Below are positions 61,838-64,000 of a stretch of DNA of 64,000 bases, one piece after another. The position numbers and the translations under genes are program-made. Position 1 is the first letter of the stretch; every line of letters begins with the position of its first letter. The DNA lies in contig JACCGJ010000568.1 of assembly GCA_013407085.1 (NCBI GenBank), positions 1 to 64,000 on the forward strand, read 5' to 3'. Source of the stretch: Atriophallophorus winterbourni. Its lineage: Eukaryota > Platyhelminthes > Trematoda > Plagiorchiida > Microphallidae. The notes below the pieces were generated by a model. The model was given only the letters and a program-made list of their open reading frames with translations, searched no databases and was not told where the DNA came from.

Positions 61838-62345
61838 AGTATGGCCGTGTGACAGTGGGGGATCATCTCCGACTGCCTATAAAATACTCCCATCTGCATG
61901 CTCTCAATAGCCTCTGACACCAAGTCCAGCTTCTGCCTGCACTAGTGGCTCCCGCGCCGGCGGCACTACTTCTACCACATGTAGAAGTGGCGGGGCGAGT
62001 GACTGGCGCCTGAAAACCAGATTGCTTCGGGCAATGGAGCCGTCAGCCTGGGAGGGGGCATTTCCATTTAAGGGAGGAAAACATGATTTTAACCTCCGCT
62101 GCTTGGGATACCCTGATCGCGGAAGGCTTCGGAAGAAAAACCTGGAACAGATCTGGTACCCCCTTCTTTCTTGCAACTCCCTGCTGCCTTGCTGTCGCAC
62201 TTTTTGTGCAAAGGCTAGAGAAGCTGACTCGAACAAACGCCGAGTGGTGCTGGGGACGCCGTTTTGTACCCAAAATCCCAAGACTCTTCATTGAAGCCGA
62301 CTCATCCTCCAGGAGGAGATAGTCGCACAAAATTTAAAAGTAAGT
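61838..62345 (-). repeat. Repeat B, diverged copy, second of a tandem pair
   Basis: On plus from GTATGGCCGTGTGACAGTGG to GATAGTCGCACAAAATTTAA. It shows many single-base deletions, unlike the copies in the calcineurin introns. Its tail (AAAGTAAGTATGG) runs into SINE A. Confidence 0.8.
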
Positions 62346-62567
62346 ATGGTATGAAAGCATAAGCCTGATCCAGGCAAAGTGCCGCACAGTCCGAGACTGC
62401 ATGCGGGCTAAGATACTGTCAGATTGCCCAGGCCTAGACAGATATGAGGGGGAAAATAGAAATAGAAATGGCAGTGAGACTCCAGCGTGTTTCATCATGC
62501 AGCTCATTACCGTTGGCCAATAAATTTTGCACCGCACTGAAATGCTTCACGATTGCACATCCGTGCA
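62346..62567 (-). mobile_element. SINE A, near full-length copy
   Basis: Plus strand TGGTATGAAAGCATAAGCCT to TTCACGATTGCACATCCGTG. Confidence 0.85.
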
Positions 62568-62769
62568 AATCTAGGGACCGGAAGCTTGCCGCAATGTACC
62601 CGTTTTACTTAGTGCTTCCAAAGTTACTGTGTGACAGTATGTATGTTGATCCGAACATACAGTAGCACAATCATTGACTAATCGTCGGTTGCCCCACGTA
62701 CTCTGAAATTCAGCTTAGTACCGTGGGCGGAGTTTCTTGCGCGCTTCATGTGTTGTATGTTGAGCAGTA

Positions 62770-62880
62770 CTCAGGCCACCTGCGCTTGCATTCCACTCTC
62801 TGTTATTAGTTCTACTCATGAGGTAGAGACAACAAGATTTGGTATAACGAGGTTTCAAACATTGGAATAATGCTGAACTT
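62770..62880 (-). mobile_element. Hammerhead-ribozyme element, truncated
   Basis: The minus strand gives CAATGTTTGAAACCTCGTTA, then TTGTCTCTACCTCATGAGTA. It parallels the lead-in and the first core strand (CUSAUGA) of the other copies, but is cut off after that; helix II and GAAA are absent. Confidence 0.55.
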
Positions 62881-63139
62881 GAATCTGCTGTGTCGGTACA
62901 TCCGAGCCGTTCAAATCGCATCTCGCACTTGTCCTCAACTATCGATTTTTCATCACGTGATGAGCAGGGTTGACCTTGGCATCCTTCACATTCGAGCAAC
63001 CAAGCGAGCCCTAATCTGTCCCAAACACTATTCAATCCGCTCATTGGCTGAACGCTACAACGTGTAACAATATGCCTCTCAAATTCAACCAGTGTTCAAA
63101 ACTAATCATTTATTTGCATTTCCATCGCACACACAGACA

Positions 63140-63181
63140 CCCCACGACCGGTTTCGTGCTGTTTGCACTCATCAGGTAGGG
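63140..63181 (-). ncRNA. Hammerhead ribozyme, type I, intact
   Basis: Minus strand: helix I CCCUAC/GUGGGG (six pairs including one G-U), core CUGAUGA (63175-63169), helix II GUGC-AAACA-GCAC (four of four pairs), GAAA (63155-63152), helix III ACC/GGU, cleavage triplet GUC, cut expected between 63146 and 63145. All core bases fit the consensus. The closed helix III (ACCGGU, no loop) suggests it cleaves as a dimer, as known for retrozyme and Penelope-associated hammerheads. Confidence 0.9.
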
Positions 63182-63240
63182 ACAGTAGGATCAGGATTCG
63201 CATGCACTTGAAACAGTGGATGAATGGTAAACAAGTAGCG

Positions 63241-63357
63241 CTTGTATGCCACTGTTGGATAAGCTTGGTACGACCAACCTGTTCAATCACATCTGCCCTG
63301 TCTACATGTGCTTGAACTGGTTGATTGTACCAACTTTATCTAACAGTGGCATACAAG
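63241..63357. repeat. 117-bp palindrome of the ribozyme element
   Basis: Arms 63241-63295 and 63302-63357 are imperfect reverse complements (about 47 of 55 positions), starting with CTTGTATGCCACTGTT and ending with AACAGTGGCATACAAG. Confidence 0.85.
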
Positions 63358-63694
63358 GGCAACTTGTTTTTCAACTAATGTTCATTTAACCATTTTATTC
63401 CAATTATTCAATCTCTCTCGGTCGGCCTTTCATTGTTCACTGAGCAAAGTTTTTCGATCAATTTTTCGTGACGACATGGTTCGCTTAATAGCTCCGGCCA
63501 ACCCTGCTGGTATGCACTGTTGTTTACCGTGTCCGGTGTTAGGGCACTGCACGTTAAAGTACAGGTGAAAAGGTAAAGGTCAACCACATTGGAGCCATCA
63601 ATCGATAACATTTGTGCTCTGTACTGCGCTTAGAGGTCATCGTGAGCCAACCGTGGGTGGTAGATTGTGACAGTTAAGTGTAGATGCTAATGTA

Positions 63695-63895
63695 GGGTTC
63701 TCCACACAAATCCGGCTTCTGGCTGTTTGCCGCCATCCGGTGGAGACAGTAAAGATTGGGTTCAGTGAACCCGGAAACAGTGGACATGTAGTAAACAATG
63801 TGATACTTGTAATCAACTGTTAAATAGGGTTTGTACAACGAAATCCGATGTTGGAATACGGCCAAGCGCTCAAGACGCTTAGCAAGGCTGATGTA
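63695..63895 (-). mobile_element. Hammerhead-ribozyme element, decayed copy
   Basis: On minus: AAGCGTCTTGAGCGCTTGGC, TTTCGTTGTACAAACCCTAT, TAACAGTTGATTACAAG, CCACTGTTTCCGGGTTCAC, then a decayed ribozyme at 63745-63700 (core CGGAUGG, GAAG). The module orientation is as in the 37-kb copy. Confidence 0.75.
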
Positions 63896-64000
63896 TTGTA
63901 CTGCTCAAGGATCCGAGCTAGGCCCACTCCTTTTTCTAGTAAACATAAACGATTTATCCCCATCATATCATCAAAAATGGTCCTGTTCGCGGATGATATG
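63895..64000 (+). mobile_element. CR1-like LINE reverse transcriptase, start of a copy cut by the window edge
   Basis: Encodes AQGSELGPLLFLVNINDLSP and, after a short break, MVLFADDM at 63973-63999. These are the two adjacent palm blocks (PQGSVLGPLLF and FADD). The rest lies beyond the window. Confidence 0.8.

Larger units (their letters stand above)
63130..63365 (-). mobile_element. Hammerhead-ribozyme element, best ribozyme copy
   Basis: On minus: a long palindrome (63357-63241), CCATTCATCCACTGTTTCAA, a CCTGATCCTACTG lead, then the ribozyme at 63181-63140. Same layout as the 60.5-kb element, but the palindromic module is of a different subtype. Confidence 0.85.

Overview
This window reads as a repeat-laden stretch of a parasitic flatworm genome (Platyhelminthes; most likely a digenean trematode, a cestode not excluded). 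The reasons are one spliced eukaryotic gene with several introns of kilobase size and two of about 80 bp, Ty3-type LTR elements whose tail peptides resemble the CsRn1-like elements known from flukes, abundant CR1-like and RTE-like LINE debris, and short dispersed repeats that carry hammerhead ribozymes. The species call is inference; no diagnostic marker gene is present. A run of exactly 1,000 N (48537-49536) is an assembly gap.

The only host gene I can support is the calcineurin catalytic subunit (protein phosphatase 2B), plus strand. Eleven consecutive coding exons lie between 28203 and 59357. They carry the whole metallophosphatase core, the start of the calcineurin B-binding region and the calmodulin-binding segment. 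The N-terminal exon(s) and the C-terminal autoinhibitory exon(s) were not found. All splice phases fit. Exon 8 (53730-53856) is one base too long for its frame, which is either an assembly error or a real frameshift.

Layout. 1-14.7 kb: A+T-rich, with decayed LINE pieces (1.0-1.7, 1.7-5.1, 6.3-7.35, 11.4-11.8, 12.5-12.8 kb) and two decayed Ty3-like LTR elements (5.2-9.2 and 9.4-10.8 kb). 14.7-18.7 kb: a cluster of CR1-like elements that share a 3-prime end finishing in GAACT pentamers, including a 69-bp palindrome. 19.6-26 kb: repeat families B and C, two RTE-like elements head to head, and a gag fragment between LTR pieces. 27-60 kb: the calcineurin gene. Its long introns hold many copies of SINE family A, repeats B, C and D, a tRNA-derived SINE, LINE fragments and ribozyme-bearing elements. 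60-64 kb: more ribozyme elements, repeat B copies in tandem, and the start of another LINE reverse transcriptase running off the right edge.

The most interesting signal is a family of short elements (around 37.3-37.6, 51.3-51.4, 60.5-60.7, 62.8, 63.1-63.4 and 63.7-63.9 kb). Each joins a hammerhead self-cleaving ribozyme to a palindromic, multi-hairpin module. One locus is a tandem of one and a half units with a 241-bp period, as in retrozymes or the terminal repeats of Penelope-like elements. The copy at 63140-63181 (minus) keeps every core nucleotide and all three helices. The palindromic module is found in both orientations relative to the ribozyme.
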